Assembly (NCBI RefSeq): GCF_021117275.1
Contig: NZ_CP088245.1
Coordinates: forward strand, 1,773,501 to 1,837,500
DNA from: Metabacillus sp. B2-18
GTDB lineage: Bacteria > Bacillota > Bacilli > Bacillales > Bacillaceae
Length of the DNA stretch: 64,000 nucleotides
Direction: 5' to 3'
The stretch's first letter is position 1. Every line of letters begins with the position of its first letter. The position numbers and the translations under genes were made by a program. A model generated the notes under the pieces. The model did not search any database and was not told where the DNA came from. It saw only the letters and a program-made list of their open reading frames with translations. Shown in pieces: positions 10,586 to 19,055 of the stretch.

Positions 10586-10918
10586 ATGGCAAATAATCAT
10601 AATTCAACAAACCCTAAAGTAGATCTTGCTTATCGTCGTAAAAAAAATGCAGAGGATATGAAACATCAGGTTGTAACATTTGGCATGATGATTTTCTTAA
10701 CAATTGTCGCATTTATTGCTGTAGGATATGATGGAATTGCTGAATGGTTCAAGATTCCTTTTATCATTACTCTTGCGGTTATTCAAGTCATTTTCCAGCT
10801 TTACTACTTTATGCATATGAGTCATAAAGGACATGAAACTCCAGCATTATTTCTTTTTTCAGGTGTAGGAGTTGCTGGCTTAACAGTTTTAGCTTTCGTT
10901 ACGATCATTTGGTGGTAA
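10586..10918 (+). CDS. ctaF: Cytochrome caa3 oxidase subunit IV
   Basis: 110 residues, three membrane helices, prokaryotic cytochrome c oxidase subunit IV family (CyoD/CtaF type). A small assembly or stability subunit. It ends the tightly packed ctaC-D-E-F run, four bases after ctaE, and is followed by a terminator. The N-terminal 40 residues are polar and basic. Confidence 0.93.
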   Translation: MANNHNSTNPKVDLAYRRKKNAEDMKHQVVTFGMMIFLTIVAFIAVGYDGIAEWFKIPFIITLAVIQVIFQLYYFMHMSHKGHETPALFLFSGVGVAGLTVLAFVTIIWW

Positions 10919-10929
10919 TGAAAACAATG

Positions 10930-10967
10930 AAGAGCAATTGGCGTATATGCTGATTGCTCTTTCTTTA
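10930..10967 (+). terminator. Terminator after ctaF
   Basis: Stem AAGAGCAAT / ATTGCTCTT with a 14-nt loop, then TCTTTATT. It separates the oxidase structural genes from ctaG. The following 230 bases up to ctaG are AT-rich, and I see no other gene in them. Confidence 0.8.
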
Positions 10968-11197
10968 TTCGTTAATCCTTAAATACCCACTTAAACGGGA
11001 TATAATTATTGGTTAGTTGTATATAAATAATTAAATTATCCCCTTAATAGCAAATGTATTTAGATATATATTAGGCTCTCTTAGAGTGTTATCATTAATA
11101 AACCTCTAATGTATTTGTCATAGAACGTTCATTGATACGCTATGAACTAAAAGTGTATAATAATCCTGAAAGACTAGCTTAAGGAGCTGACTTAAAG

Positions 11198-12100
11198 ATG
11201 AGCTTTGATATATTTGGATTTCGTGCCTTGTGGAGTCCGTATTTTTTCATTGTTTTACTTGTGATTGTAGCCATCTATTTTTTGATCATTGGACCTTGGC
11301 GAACTAAGTTTAAAGATAGTTCTCCTGTTTCAAATAAACAAAAATTACTTTTTGTCACGGCTATACTGTTTATCTATATTAGTAAAGGAAGTCCTGTTGA
11401 TCTTCTTGGGCACATTATGTTTAGTGCTCATATGACACAGATGGCAATATTATATTTAGTTGTACCCCCATTTATTATTTTGGGAGTACCGGATTGGCTA
11501 TGGAGATCAATAATATATCGTCCAGTAATAAAGCCTATAATGAAAGTATTAACAAATCCAATAATAGCTTTAATTGTATTTAATGGAGTTTTTTCACTTT
11601 ATCATGTTCCGCTAGTTTTCGATTTTGTGAAAACTGATTCATTGTATCACGCGATCATGACGACAGCTATTTTCATCGGTGCTATGTGTATGTGGTGGCC
11701 GTTATTAAATACATTATCAGATTGGAAATCGCTTACAGGTATAAAAAAAGTAGGATATATTTTTGCTGATGGAGTTTTATTAACACCTGCATGTGCACTT
11801 ATTATTTTTGCTAATGATCCACTTTATTTAACTTATTCCGAGCCACAAGCATGGATTAATGCATTACAATTATGTGTTCCAGCTGATATGCTATCTGGAT
11901 TAAATCTTACAGGTCCTGATATGTTTAATACATTACCACTTGTTGAGGATCAACAGCTTGGCGGAGTGTTGATGAAAATCATCCAAGAAATTGTTTATGG
12001 GACAATTCTTGCTTATATCTTTTTTAAATGGGCAGGTAATGAGAGACGAAGAGATGAACTTGAGTTGAAAAAGAACCTGTCTCCAGAACCAGTAAAATAA
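11198..12100 (+). CDS. ctaG: CtaG, cytochrome c oxidase assembly factor (Caa3_CtaG family)
   Basis: 300 residues, about seven membrane helices; Caa3_CtaG family, unrelated to the single-helix mitochondrial Cox11-type CtaG. In B. subtilis it is needed for formation of active caa3 oxidase and is thought to act on copper-centre assembly. His- and Met-rich membrane faces (SAHMTQMAIL and related) fit metal handling. ATG at 11198 follows AAGGAG. The C-terminal tail is charged and presumably cytoplasmic. Confidence 0.93.
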   Translation: MSFDIFGFRALWSPYFFIVLLVIVAIYFLIIGPWRTKFKDSSPVSNKQKLLFVTAILFIYISKGSPVDLLGHIMFSAHMTQMAILYLVVPPFIILGVPDWLWRSIIYRPVIKPIMKVLTNPIIALIVFNGVFSLYHVPLVFDFVKTDSLYHAIMTTAIFIGAMCMWWPLLNTLSDWKSLTGIKKVGYIFADGVLLTPACALIIFANDPLYLTYSEPQAWINALQLCVPADMLSGLNLTGPDMFNTLPLVEDQQLGGVLMKIIQEIVYGTILAYIFFKWAGNERRRDELELKKNLSPEPVK

Positions 12101-12115
12101 TATATGAATTATTGG

Positions 12116-12142
12116 AGGCTGACATCTTATATCAGTCAGCCT
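12116..12142 (+). terminator. Hairpin between ctaG and the DUF420 gene
   Basis: Perfect 8-bp stem AGGCTGAC / GTCAGCCT with an 11-nt loop and no U-tract. It may act as a weak terminator or RNA-stability element between the two genes. Confidence 0.5.
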
Positions 12143-12178
12143 TACATAAGTATTTTAAGTTATAAGAGAGGAAGAGAC

Positions 12179-12646
12179 ATGAATACATCACTACCGATTT
12201 TACCAACAATAAGTACCTCCTTTATCGTTATTAGTGCGATTTTTGTAGCAATTGGTTGGTACCTAATTAAACAACGAAAAATTGAAGCACATATGAAGGT
12301 AATGTTTTTAGCAGCTATATCAGCTATCATTTTCTTTGTTATATATGCTTCTCGCACGATTTTTATCGGCAATACAGCTTTCGGTGGACCAGATGAGTTA
12401 AAGATTTATTATACAATTTTTCTTATCTTCCATATAACATTAGCAACAATTGGAGCTGTACTAGGTATTATTTCTTTAATTACTGGTTATAAAAAGAACT
12501 ATGCAAAACATCGAAAACTTGGTCCGGTAACAAGTATTGTTTGGTTTTTTACAGCCATCACTGGTGTTGCAGTTTATTTACTTTTATATGTTTTTTATCA
12601 CGGTGGAGAAACAACGTCAGTCATTAAAGCAATCTTAGGGTTTTAA
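12179..12646 (+). CDS. ctaM: DUF420 membrane protein, CtaM/YozB-like oxidase assembly factor
   Basis: 155 residues, four to five membrane helices, DUF420 family. B. subtilis YozB (CtaM) and the staphylococcal CtaM belong here and are required for heme-copper oxidase biogenesis. Helices carry conserved His residues (KIEAHMKVM, IFHITLATIG, KHRKLGPVT). Placement directly after ctaG supports the role; in B. subtilis yozB is elsewhere. The frame is open from 12104, but the ATG at 12179 with GAGAGGAAG before it is preferred. The precise function in this organism is inferred. Confidence 0.82.
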   Translation: MNTSLPILPTISTSFIVISAIFVAIGWYLIKQRKIEAHMKVMFLAAISAIIFFVIYASRTIFIGNTAFGGPDELKIYYTIFLIFHITLATIGAVLGIISLITGYKKNYAKHRKLGPVTSIVWFFTAITGVAVYLLLYVFYHGGETTSVIKAILGF

Positions 12647-12657
12647 ACATATTTTAA

Positions 12658-12698
12658 GGGTGGGTTAGAATAAAATGTTCTAAACCGCCTTTTTTTAT
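12658..12698 (+). terminator. Terminator after the DUF420 gene
   Basis: Stem GGTGGGTTAGAA / TTCTAAACCGCC (one mismatch) followed by seven T residues. Confidence 0.85.
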
Positions 12699-12811
12699 TG
12701 TCTTGAAACAAGAAAAATATTGTTTAAGGTAACATATATGATAAGTGCGTAATCCACTTAGCATTTACTTCTTTTCATGATGTTAAAATCAATCAGAGGG
12801 GAGAGAATGGC

Positions 12812-13321
12812 TTGATTGAAATTTTAACAAACCGGTTAATGATTGTCCCATGTTCACTTGATATTGCAAAATCATTAGTATTTCATAGAAAAGAATTAGA
12901 TAAACGTTCACCTATTGAAATCCCTAAAAGCTGGCCATCTTCATATGTACGAGGATTTTTACCTTTCTATATTGAGAGTTTGGAGAAGAAGGAAAAAGAA
13001 TCTGAATGCGGATTGTGGATGATTATTATGTATGAGGACAAGAAAATTATTGGTGATATTTTATTGCAAGGAAATCCTTCTAAAGAAGGAAAAGTTCACT
13101 TATGTTACCATGTTGAAGATAAGACTTTAGACGAAACAATTGCATATGAAGCAGTTGATGCTTTTATTGATTGGCTAACATATCAGATGTCTGTTAAAAA
13201 AGTTGTAATGGAATGTGAGAAGAATGATAAACATTCAATTAGACTATTCGAAAAGCTCGGTTTTATTTGTAAAGAAAAAGAAGGTCAATTTTTAATGTGG
13301 GAAATTCAAAAAGATGAATAA
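12812..13321 (+). CDS. GNAT-family N-acetyltransferase
   Basis: 169 residues resembling RimJ/RimL-type GNAT acetyltransferases that use acetyl-CoA; the acceptor is unknown. Seen: N-terminal ILTNRLMIVPC, a central GDILLQGNP strand-turn, and the C-terminal signature NDKHSIRLFEKLGFICKEKEGQF typical of the fold. TTG start at 12812 with GAGGGGAGAG upstream; the ATG at 12807 is out of frame. A single gene between the cta cluster and the IS1182 element, without an equivalent in the B. subtilis order. Confidence 0.8.
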   Translation: MIEILTNRLMIVPCSLDIAKSLVFHRKELDKRSPIEIPKSWPSSYVRGFLPFYIESLEKKEKESECGLWMIIMYEDKKIIGDILLQGNPSKEGKVHLCYHVEDKTLDETIAYEAVDAFIDWLTYQMSVKKVVMECEKNDKHSIRLFEKLGFICKEKEGQFLMWEIQKDE

Positions 13322-13331
13322 CTTATGTTCT

Positions 13332-13370
13332 GGGTGAAATAGTTTTTACAAAAGTCTTACTATTTCACCC
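13332..13370 (+). terminator. Hairpin after the GNAT gene
   Basis: Perfect 11-bp stem GGGTGAAATAG / CTATTTCACCC with a 17-nt loop, but only TATCTTATT follows. Probably an additional terminator or mRNA 3' stabiliser upstream of the duplicated terminator at 13433. Confidence 0.55.
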
Positions 13371-13432
13371 TATCTTATTAGGGACTTTATATGAACTACA
13401 TAAACTTGAAGGTAGTTTGGATTAAAGCAAAA

Positions 13433-13454
13433 AGAAAGAGCTTCGGCTCTTTCT
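13433..13454. repeat. Left target-site duplication of the IS1182-type element: a complete terminator hairpin
   Basis: A 22-bp perfect palindrome: 9-bp arms AGAAAGAGC / GCTCTTTCT around a TTCG loop. The identical 22 bases occur at 15029-15050. With the flanking AAAAA on the left and TTTTT on the right, the pre-insertion sequence was a single bidirectional terminator between the convergent GNAT and permease genes. Confidence 0.9.
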
Positions 13455-13561
13455 CAGGCTGTCGAGAAACCTCGGCAGCCTATTATTTTGTCTGATTACT
13501 TTTACTTTTCACCGCGTTAATTTGGTATAATATATATAACAAATTGGGGATGGTGATATTT

Positions 13562-14913
13562 ATGTTCAATACAAGAGAAAACACACAAAATGAAGTTGAA
13601 TTTATAGTAATAGATGACCTTGTTCCTGAAAATCATCTGCTTCGAAAAATAGATAAATATATAGATTTTTCATTCATTCTTGAAAAGGTAAAACCTTATT
13701 ATTGTGAGGATAATGGACGCCCTTCAATTGATCCTTTAGTTCTTTTTAAAATGATGTTTGTTGGCTATTTATATGGAATTCGCTCTGAGAGACAATTAGA
13801 AGAAGAAATTAAAATGAATATTGCTTATAGATGGTTTTTAGGATTGAAATTATCTGATCGAGTTCCTCATCATTCTACAATAAGTTGGAATCGTAGAACT
13901 CGTTATAAAGAAACAAATATATTCCAAGAAATCTTTGATGAGATTGTCTTTCAGGCAATGGAACATCGTATGGTAGGAGGAAGAGTTCTCTTTACAGATT
14001 CTACTCATTTAAAAGCTAATGCGAATAAACACAAATTCACTAGAGAAACGGTTGAGGTTGAGACTAGAGATTATATTGAAGACTTAAATAAAGCTATTGA
14101 ACAAGATCGTAAAGAACATGGAAAAAAGCTCTGAAAGAAAGAGAGGAGGTGAAGGAAACTAAGGAAATACGTGTAAGTTCAACAGATCCTGAAAGTGGAT
14201 TTATGTCTAGAGATAACAAACAGGAAATGTTCTGTTACCTAGATCATCGAACGACAGACTTTAAATTCAATATTATAACTGATGCGTATGTTACACCAGG
14301 TAATGTCCATGATTCTGTTCCTTATTTATCAAGACTTGACCGTCAAATCGAGCGATTTGGTTTTAAAGTAGAAGCTTCAGCTTTGGATTCAGGATATCTA
14401 ACTAGTGCTGTTTGTAAGGGATTATCGGATAGAAACATATTTGGAGTAATTGCTCATAGAAGATTTAAACCAACCAAAGGTTTGTTTCCTAAATGGAAAT
14501 TTACATATGATAGAGAGAATGATCTATATATTTGTCCAAATAAGGATGAGTTAACTTATCGAACAACTACAAGAGAGGGATATCGAGAATATAAATCTGA
14601 TCCCAAGAAATGTGCAACATGTCCTCTACTCTCACAGTGTACAAGGTCGAAAAACAACCAAAAAGTAGTAACTCGACATGTTTGGGAAGATCATAAAGAT
14701 CAAGTTAGATTAAATCGCCTTTCCCCATCTGGGAAAGAACTATATAAATTTAGAAAAGAAAAGGTAGAGCGAAGCTTTGCAGATTCAAAAGAATTGCATG
14801 GGCTTCGCTACTGCCGGTTACGGGGATTAAGGAATGCAAGTGAGCAGGTGCTTCTCACCGCTGCTTGCCAGAATATGAAAAAGATTGCCACACACCTAGC
14901 TAAGTTAAGCTAG
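13562..14913 (+). CDS. IS1182-family transposase (two frames, -1 frameshift)
   Basis: DDE transposase. Frame A runs 13562-14134 and holds the InsH-type N-terminal DNA-binding region and the first catalytic Asp ([13 protein letters not shown]). Frame B continues to 14913 with the second Asp ([10 protein letters not shown]), a Cys cluster ([10 protein letters not shown]), and the catalytic Glu region [21 protein letters not shown]. Frame A ends in TGA at 14132, six bases after AAAAAAG at 14122-14128. A -1 slip there fuses the frames into about 450 residues, the usual family length. ATG 13562 follows GGGGATGGTGA; a TATAAT lies at 13526. Either programmed frameshifting or a simple inactivating indel is possible. 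Confidence 0.85.
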
Positions 14914-14930
14914 GTGTGTGAGAAGCTTTT
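14889..14930 (+). terminator. Transposase terminator
   Basis: Perfect 13-bp stem CACACACCTAGCT / AGCTAGGTGTGTG with a 6-nt loop, overlapping the transposase stop codon, followed by a T-rich run. Confidence 0.8.
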
Positions 14931-15028
14931 TCTTTTGGTTGGCTTAAGAAAATTATTACTATTTATAAAAACATTTTTAGAAAATAAAAAAGCCTGTAGA
15001 GAAAAACACCCACTTTCTCTACAAGCTG

Positions 15029-15050
15029 AGAAAGAGCTTCGGCTCTTTCT
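15029..15050. terminator. Right target-site duplication; functional terminator of the permease gene
   Basis: Identical to 13433-13454. The right-hand copy keeps TTTTTA after it; for the minus-strand permease gene, which stops at 15053, it supplies a stem-loop directly after the stop codon. Confidence 0.85.
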
Positions 15051-15052
15051 TT

Positions 15053-16111
15053 TTATAATTTAAATTTAATTTTTATTAAACCTGCTTCTCTTGCTGAATT
15101 GTAAACAATCAAAATCATTGGCCCAATGAAAAAACCAAGTACACCAAATAATTTTAACCCTAGATACATGGAAATTAGTGTAGCAAGTGGAGACAACCCA
15201 ATATGAGTTCCCATGACCTTGGGTTCAATTGTTCTTCTAATAACTAAAAGGATTATGGTTAAAACACCAAGCTTAGCTGCTATTGCCATATCACCAGTAA
15301 CTACATGATATAAAGTCCATGGTCCCATAATAATAATGGAACCTATTAATGGGATTACATCAATAATCCAGATAATTAAAGACATGATTAGTGCAATTTC
15401 AGGTGCGATAAACAACAAACCAATTAAAGATGCAACAAAAATAATAATACTAACTAAAAATTGTGCTTTGATAAATCCCATCACAACATATGTTAAGCGG
15501 GAGATCATAAAAGTCACTTTTTCAGCAGTTTTATCTGTTAGATACGAGTATGCTTTTGTTTTTAATCGAGGTAACTCGAGCATAAATAAAAAAAGAGCAA
15601 TTAAATAAACAATTAAATTTACTAAATAGTTAGGTATGTTTGTAAAAATTGCTTTTACATTCTCAATGTTTACATAGCTTGTTAGTTCTAATCTGGTCTT
15701 TTGTAAAAAACTTGTTACTTGGTTACTAACCTCTTCAACAAAGATTGGTGGAAGATCTTGGGCAGTATTTGAAATATCATCTTCAAAGTTTTCCCAAACC
15801 TTAGTAATCTCATTTATATAGGATGGAGCATTATCTGCTATTTGAACAACCTCTCCAACTACCTTAGTGGTTAAGATATAACCACTAACACTTATGAGAA
15901 TTAGAAATAACAAAAACACTATTAAAACTGATAAGTGTCTGTTTAATGTTCCTCTCCGCTGAAGCAACCGGATAGCTGGTTCAAGAAATAGGGCAGTAAT
16001 AAAAGCGACAATCAGTGGAACAGAAATTGGTAGAATGTAAAATAGGATTACACCCACAATGATAATTGATACAATTGTTAAGAGAATTCTTTTGTTTAAA
16101 ATAGTGGTCAA
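15053..16111 (-). CDS. AI-2E/YtvI-family membrane transporter
   Basis: 352 residues, about eight membrane helices; the AI-2E transporter family (TqsA, PerM, YdbI; B. subtilis YtvI is a sporulation-associated member). The first two helices, a soluble segment (~residues 70-150) and later glycine-rich helices such as GSIIIMGPWTLYHV fit. The frame opens at 16186, but the TTG at 16111 is preferred: AAAGGGGC precedes it and the extra 25 residues (Cys, charged) are unlike a family N-terminus. Substrate unknown. This gene takes the place where B. subtilis has ylbA-ylbB. Confidence 0.75.
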   Translation of the reverse strand: MTTILNKRILLTIVSIIIVGVILFYILPISVPLIVAFITALFLEPAIRLLQRRGTLNRHLSVLIVFLLFLILISVSGYILTTKVVGEVVQIADNAPSYINEITKVWENFEDDISNTAQDLPPIFVEEVSNQVTSFLQKTRLELTSYVNIENVKAIFTNIPNYLVNLIVYLIALFLFMLELPRLKTKAYSYLTDKTAEKVTFMISRLTYVVMGFIKAQFLVSIIIFVASLIGLLFIAPEIALIMSLIIWIIDVIPLIGSIIIMGPWTLYHVVTGDMAIAAKLGVLTIILLVIRRTIEPKVMGTHIGLSPLATLISMYLGLKLFGVLGFFIGPMILIVYNSAREAGLIKIKFKL

Positions 16112-16349
16112 ATTTGTGCCCCTTTCTAAAGAAACATTTCTTATCTCATTATAGTACGAAACTCGATGAAAACAAAGAATTTTCAATCGCTTTAAAGGTG
16201 CAATAAGAACGTTTGGAAGCTATTTTTAAGGTGAAATAGCCTTTTAAAAATCGGTAGGAATGGGACCACTTTTACTTAGGTTAAATGTATATCCCTAAAT
16301 TAATGTTTAGCTATAAAGTAAATAACAAAACTTTAATTTAAACAAAAAT

Positions 16350-16387
16350 AAAAAAGCATGGACTAGTCCGGTGCTTTTTTATTTTTG
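16350..16387. terminator. Terminator after the YugN-like gene
   Basis: Stem AAAAAGCA / TGCTTTTT around the palindrome GGACTAGTCC; A and T tracts on both sides make it usable in either direction. It lies in the 291-base gap between the permease start and the YugN-like stop, where I see no gene. Confidence 0.8.
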
Positions 16388-16402
16388 TAGGTTTATTTAT
16401 GC

Positions 16403-16759
16403 TTACTGAACCTTTTTTAATTCTTCAGATAATCTTTTTAATAGATTTTTACTAGTATCGACTACAGCTGATGGAAATACTTCTCCTTCACCGTACTCAA
16501 CACCGTGAGGATAGTAGTGCTTGCCTAAAAGAGGAGTAATAAGCTTCATAACAGCATGACGTCCTCCAACATCTCCTTCAACAGCATAAGCAGGAACACG
16601 TAGATAGTAGATATCCCCTTTAGCTTCAATCTTACGATCGTAGGTAGCACGCTCATAATCCCATTGTCCCGCTCTTACTAACCCAAGATCGTCCATTATC
16701 TCATCTAAACGTGCAAGATCTATTGTAATTCCCTCTAAACCAGTGCCTTCAATTTTCAT
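16403..16759 (-). CDS. YugN-like family protein
   Basis: 118 residues, soluble, no cysteine, no signal. It resembles the YugN-like family of small Bacillus proteins of unknown function; the position corresponds to ylbA in B. subtilis. Recognisable stretches are AGQWDYERATYD and YYLRVPAYAVEGDV, with a GKHYYPHGVEYGE turn. ATG at 16759 follows TTTAGGAGGG. No function can be assigned. Confidence 0.75.
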   Translation of the reverse strand: MKIEGTGLEGITIDLARLDEIMDDLGLVRAGQWDYERATYDRKIEAKGDIYYLRVPAYAVEGDVGGRHAVMKLITPLLGKHYYPHGVEYGEGEVFPSAVVDTSKNLLKRLSEELKKVQ

Positions 16760-16907
16760 ATGTAATTTCCCTCCTAAAGCCTTTTCACGTTATTTATTAT
16801 AGCTTAAAACAACATAAAAGTTAAAGTGAAACTTTAACTCATTCATAGTTAGTTGAGCTTATTAAAAAAATATTATTGGAAAAAATATAAAAAAAGGAGG
16901 TATACAC

Positions 16908-17537
16908 ATGAGTTTGCAATTCACTCAGCGTAATATTCTACTATTTATCATGATTTGTATTTTGTTGTTATCTCCTCTTCAAGTGAGAGCAGAGGAATTT
17001 AATCACACAGTCAAAAAAGGGGAAACTTTATGGAGTATTGCTCAATCTTATCAAGTCGGATTATCAGAAATTCTTGCCTCGAATCGTCATATAGATAATC
17101 CTCATTTAATTTTCCCAGGACAGAAGCTGCATATTCCACAATTAAACGAAATTAAATTAATAGAAAAGCAAGTAATTACTTTAACAAACCTGGAAAGGAA
17201 GGATGCTGGTCTCCCACCATTACAGACCAATTGGGAGCTTTCCCGGGTTGCAAGATTTAAATCAAAGGACATGAAAGAGTTGAACTATTTTAGCCATGAT
17301 TCACCAACATATGGCTCTCCCTTTACGATGATTAATAACTTTAATATTTCTTTCCGAACAGCAGCTGAAAACTTAGCAGCAGGTCAGAGAACCCCAAAAG
17401 AAGTAGTAAGTGCATGGATGAATAGTCCGGGACATCGTGCTAACATACTTAAAAAGGAAGTTTCGGAAATTGGAGTAGGGTATGTTAATGGAGGTGAGTA
17501 TGGCCACTATTGGACACAAATGTTTATTAGCAGGTAA
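16908..17537 (+). CDS. Secreted LysM-CAP (SCP/PR1, YkwD-like) protein
   Basis: 209 residues. Signal peptide (hydrophobic stretch residues ~10-25, cleavage likely after VRA), one LysM peptidoglycan-binding domain (residues ~32-77: HTVKKGETLWSIAQ to LIFPGQKLHIP), and a C-terminal CAP domain (residues ~87-209) with FSHDSPTYGSPF, AENLAAG and NSPGHRANIL. This layout is common in spore-coat or wall-associated CAP proteins of Bacillus such as the YkwD group; the biochemical activity is not known. ATG follows AAAAAGGAGG. Transcribed alone, divergently from the YugN-like gene. Confidence 0.88.
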   Translation: MSLQFTQRNILLFIMICILLLSPLQVRAEEFNHTVKKGETLWSIAQSYQVGLSEILASNRHIDNPHLIFPGQKLHIPQLNEIKLIEKQVITLTNLERKDAGLPPLQTNWELSRVARFKSKDMKELNYFSHDSPTYGSPFTMINNFNISFRTAAENLAAGQRTPKEVVSAWMNSPGHRANILKKEVSEIGVGYVNGGEYGHYWTQMFISR

Positions 17538-17764
17538 AGTGTTATATAATTTATTTGTAACAACTTTCTTACTAATTATTTGATACAATTAAAGTTATCA
17601 AAAAGTTTTAACATTAAGTTTCCAGGGTAATAATGATAAGACAGTTTAGGGCTTCTAGAACAATTATTGTGCATACTTGTTCATTTAAAGTAGAAAGAGA
17701 ATAACAAGTATGTTGTCTCATATAATGAAAGAAATGGGAGAAGCATAAGGAGGAGGTTTTTTCA

Positions 17765-18835
17765 CTGCATATACTGATTCGGAGCATTTTAATTTTTTGT
17801 ATTATTTTTGTTAGTTATACGTTATTTTTTCATTATGGAAAATATACTCCAAATGAACAACTTAAAGAAGAGAATGTTCAAATATCAAATGAAGAATCAA
17901 CGAATTCTGAAAAACAAGTTGCTGAAGGTGAAACAGCTCCAAATGAGGGTTTATTATCATTTATGGAGAAATCATCTGAAGAAATCACTGCAATACTAGG
18001 TGAGCCTGACCGTATCGATCCCTCTGCTTATGATTATGATTGGTGGATTTACGAACAAGAAGACAATCAATATATACAGGTGGGAGTTTTAAATCAAAGG
18101 GTCGTATCAGTTTATGGAATAGGAAAAGAATTAAACGCTAAACCGTTTGTGATTGGACAACCTATTCAAGAAGTCTTTAAAATACAACCTGTTTCATCTA
18201 GTTTATCACTAGAGTATGAAGGTAATTCATATCGTTTTGAATTTTCGGAGGAAGATATGAATACCAGACCAACAGTAAAAATAGGTGATGTGTTTGTGCA
18301 GTTATATATTGATAAATTTGACGGAATTTTATCAAGCATTCGGGTGATAGATGCTGAGACATTTATCAAACAACGCTCCTATGAGGTTACATACAGAGGT
18401 GAGCTCATTGAACCAAAAGAAATAAGTGAAGATAAATGGGAAAAGATTGAAGCTGGTGCTGAACAACAGATCTTGTCAATAACGAATATGTTAAGAGCAA
18501 GGCATGGTTTATCAGCTGTTCAGTGGCATGAAGATACGTCAAAGGTTGCTTTTTTACATAGTAAAGATATGAAAGAGAATGAATATTTTTCTCATGAATC
18601 GCCAACAGAAGGTACTCTTGTTAATCGTCTTGCACAATTGGATATCAAGTATCAGATGGCAGGTGAAAACATAGCTGCTCAATATGTAGACGCTATTGCA
18701 GCAAGTGAAGGGTGGCTAAACAGTAAAGGTCATCGTGATACTATGCTAAACGAGGAATTTACACACTTAGGAGTTGGAGTAGACGGTCTTTATTATACAC
18801 AGAATTTTATTACAAATTGGGATTTAAACCAATAA
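17765..18835 (+). CDS. ylbC: YlbC, CAP-domain protein with CAP-associated N-terminal domain
   Basis: 356 residues if started at the CTG at 17765: an N-terminal membrane anchor (residues ~3-22), an acidic linker, a CAP-associated domain (~residues 65-200, LGEPDRIDPSAYDYDWWIY) and a C-terminal CAP domain (FSHESPTEGTLVNRL, AGENIAA, NSKGHRDTML). The first ATG in frame, 17963, would remove the anchor. AAGGAGGAGG at 17748-17757 sits seven bases before CTG; no ATG, GTG or TTG fits that site, and the resulting length is close to B. subtilis YlbC. Exported and membrane-anchored; function unknown. Confidence 0.85.
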   Translation: MHILIRSILIFCIIFVSYTLFFHYGKYTPNEQLKEENVQISNEESTNSEKQVAEGETAPNEGLLSFMEKSSEEITAILGEPDRIDPSAYDYDWWIYEQEDNQYIQVGVLNQRVVSVYGIGKELNAKPFVIGQPIQEVFKIQPVSSSLSLEYEGNSYRFEFSEEDMNTRPTVKIGDVFVQLYIDKFDGILSSIRVIDAETFIKQRSYEVTYRGELIEPKEISEDKWEKIEAGAEQQILSITNMLRARHGLSAVQWHEDTSKVAFLHSKDMKENEYFSHESPTEGTLVNRLAQLDIKYQMAGENIAAQYVDAIAASEGWLNSKGHRDTMLNEEFTHLGVGVDGLYYTQNFITNWDLNQ

Positions 18836-18848
18836 ACATAGTAACAAG

Positions 18849-18885
18849 CAAGACCCTTTTTCTTTGTTGGCAAGGGTCTTGTTTA
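18849..18885. terminator. Terminator after ylbC
   Basis: Perfect 10-bp stem CAAGACCCTT / AAGGGTCTTG, then TTTAATTT. It also lies just downstream of the minus-strand small gene at 18888. Confidence 0.85.
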
Positions 18886-18887
18886 AT

Positions 18888-19040
18888 TTAATTTACTTTA
18901 CGATACGCTCTTCTTTCAGCATAGCTAATGCAAAGCGCGCACACATAAATCTCTTGACCAATATCATTGAGATAAAATAAACCTTTGTTATTCTTCTTAT
19001 TACATATTTTACATTGCTTTTTCAGAAAAAACTTTTTCAT
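18888..19040 (-). CDS. Small four-cysteine (zinc-ribbon-like) protein, 50 residues
   Basis: A 50-residue reading frame starting MKKFFLKKQC. Two CxxC pairs, CKIC (Cys10/13) and CALC (Cys34/37), 20 residues apart, suggest a zinc knuckle; the chain is very basic at both ends. Start ATG at 19040 with a GGTGAG Shine-Dalgarno; 15 bases after the thioesterase stop on the same strand, so probably co-transcribed with it. No named family recognised; function unknown. Confidence 0.65.
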   Translation of the reverse strand: MKKFFLKKQCKICNKKNNKGLFYLNDIGQEIYVCALCISYAERRAYRKVN

Positions 19041-19055
19041 CTCACTCACCCATAA

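Larger units (their letters stand above)
13455..15028 (+). mobile_element. IS1182-family insertion sequence, 1,574 bp
   Basis: Bounded by imperfect terminal inverted repeats: CAGGCTGTCGAGAAA at the left and, on the opposite strand, CAGCTTGTAGAGAAA at the right (12 of 15 match). It encodes one transposase split by a -1 frameshift. Inside the left end is a hairpin (GGCTGTCGAG / CTCGGCAGCC, about 13457-13480), and inside the right end a minus-strand terminator-like hairpin (GTAGAGAAA / TTTCTCTAC); both would shield the transposase from read-through. It is inserted into a terminator hairpin with a 22-bp duplication. Confidence 0.9.

Noticed and set aside
17808..17999. A 63-codon plus-strand frame overlapping the start of ylbC
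   Set aside because: Out of frame with ylbC, with no ribosome site; the strong Shine-Dalgarno at 17748 fits the ylbC CTG start instead.
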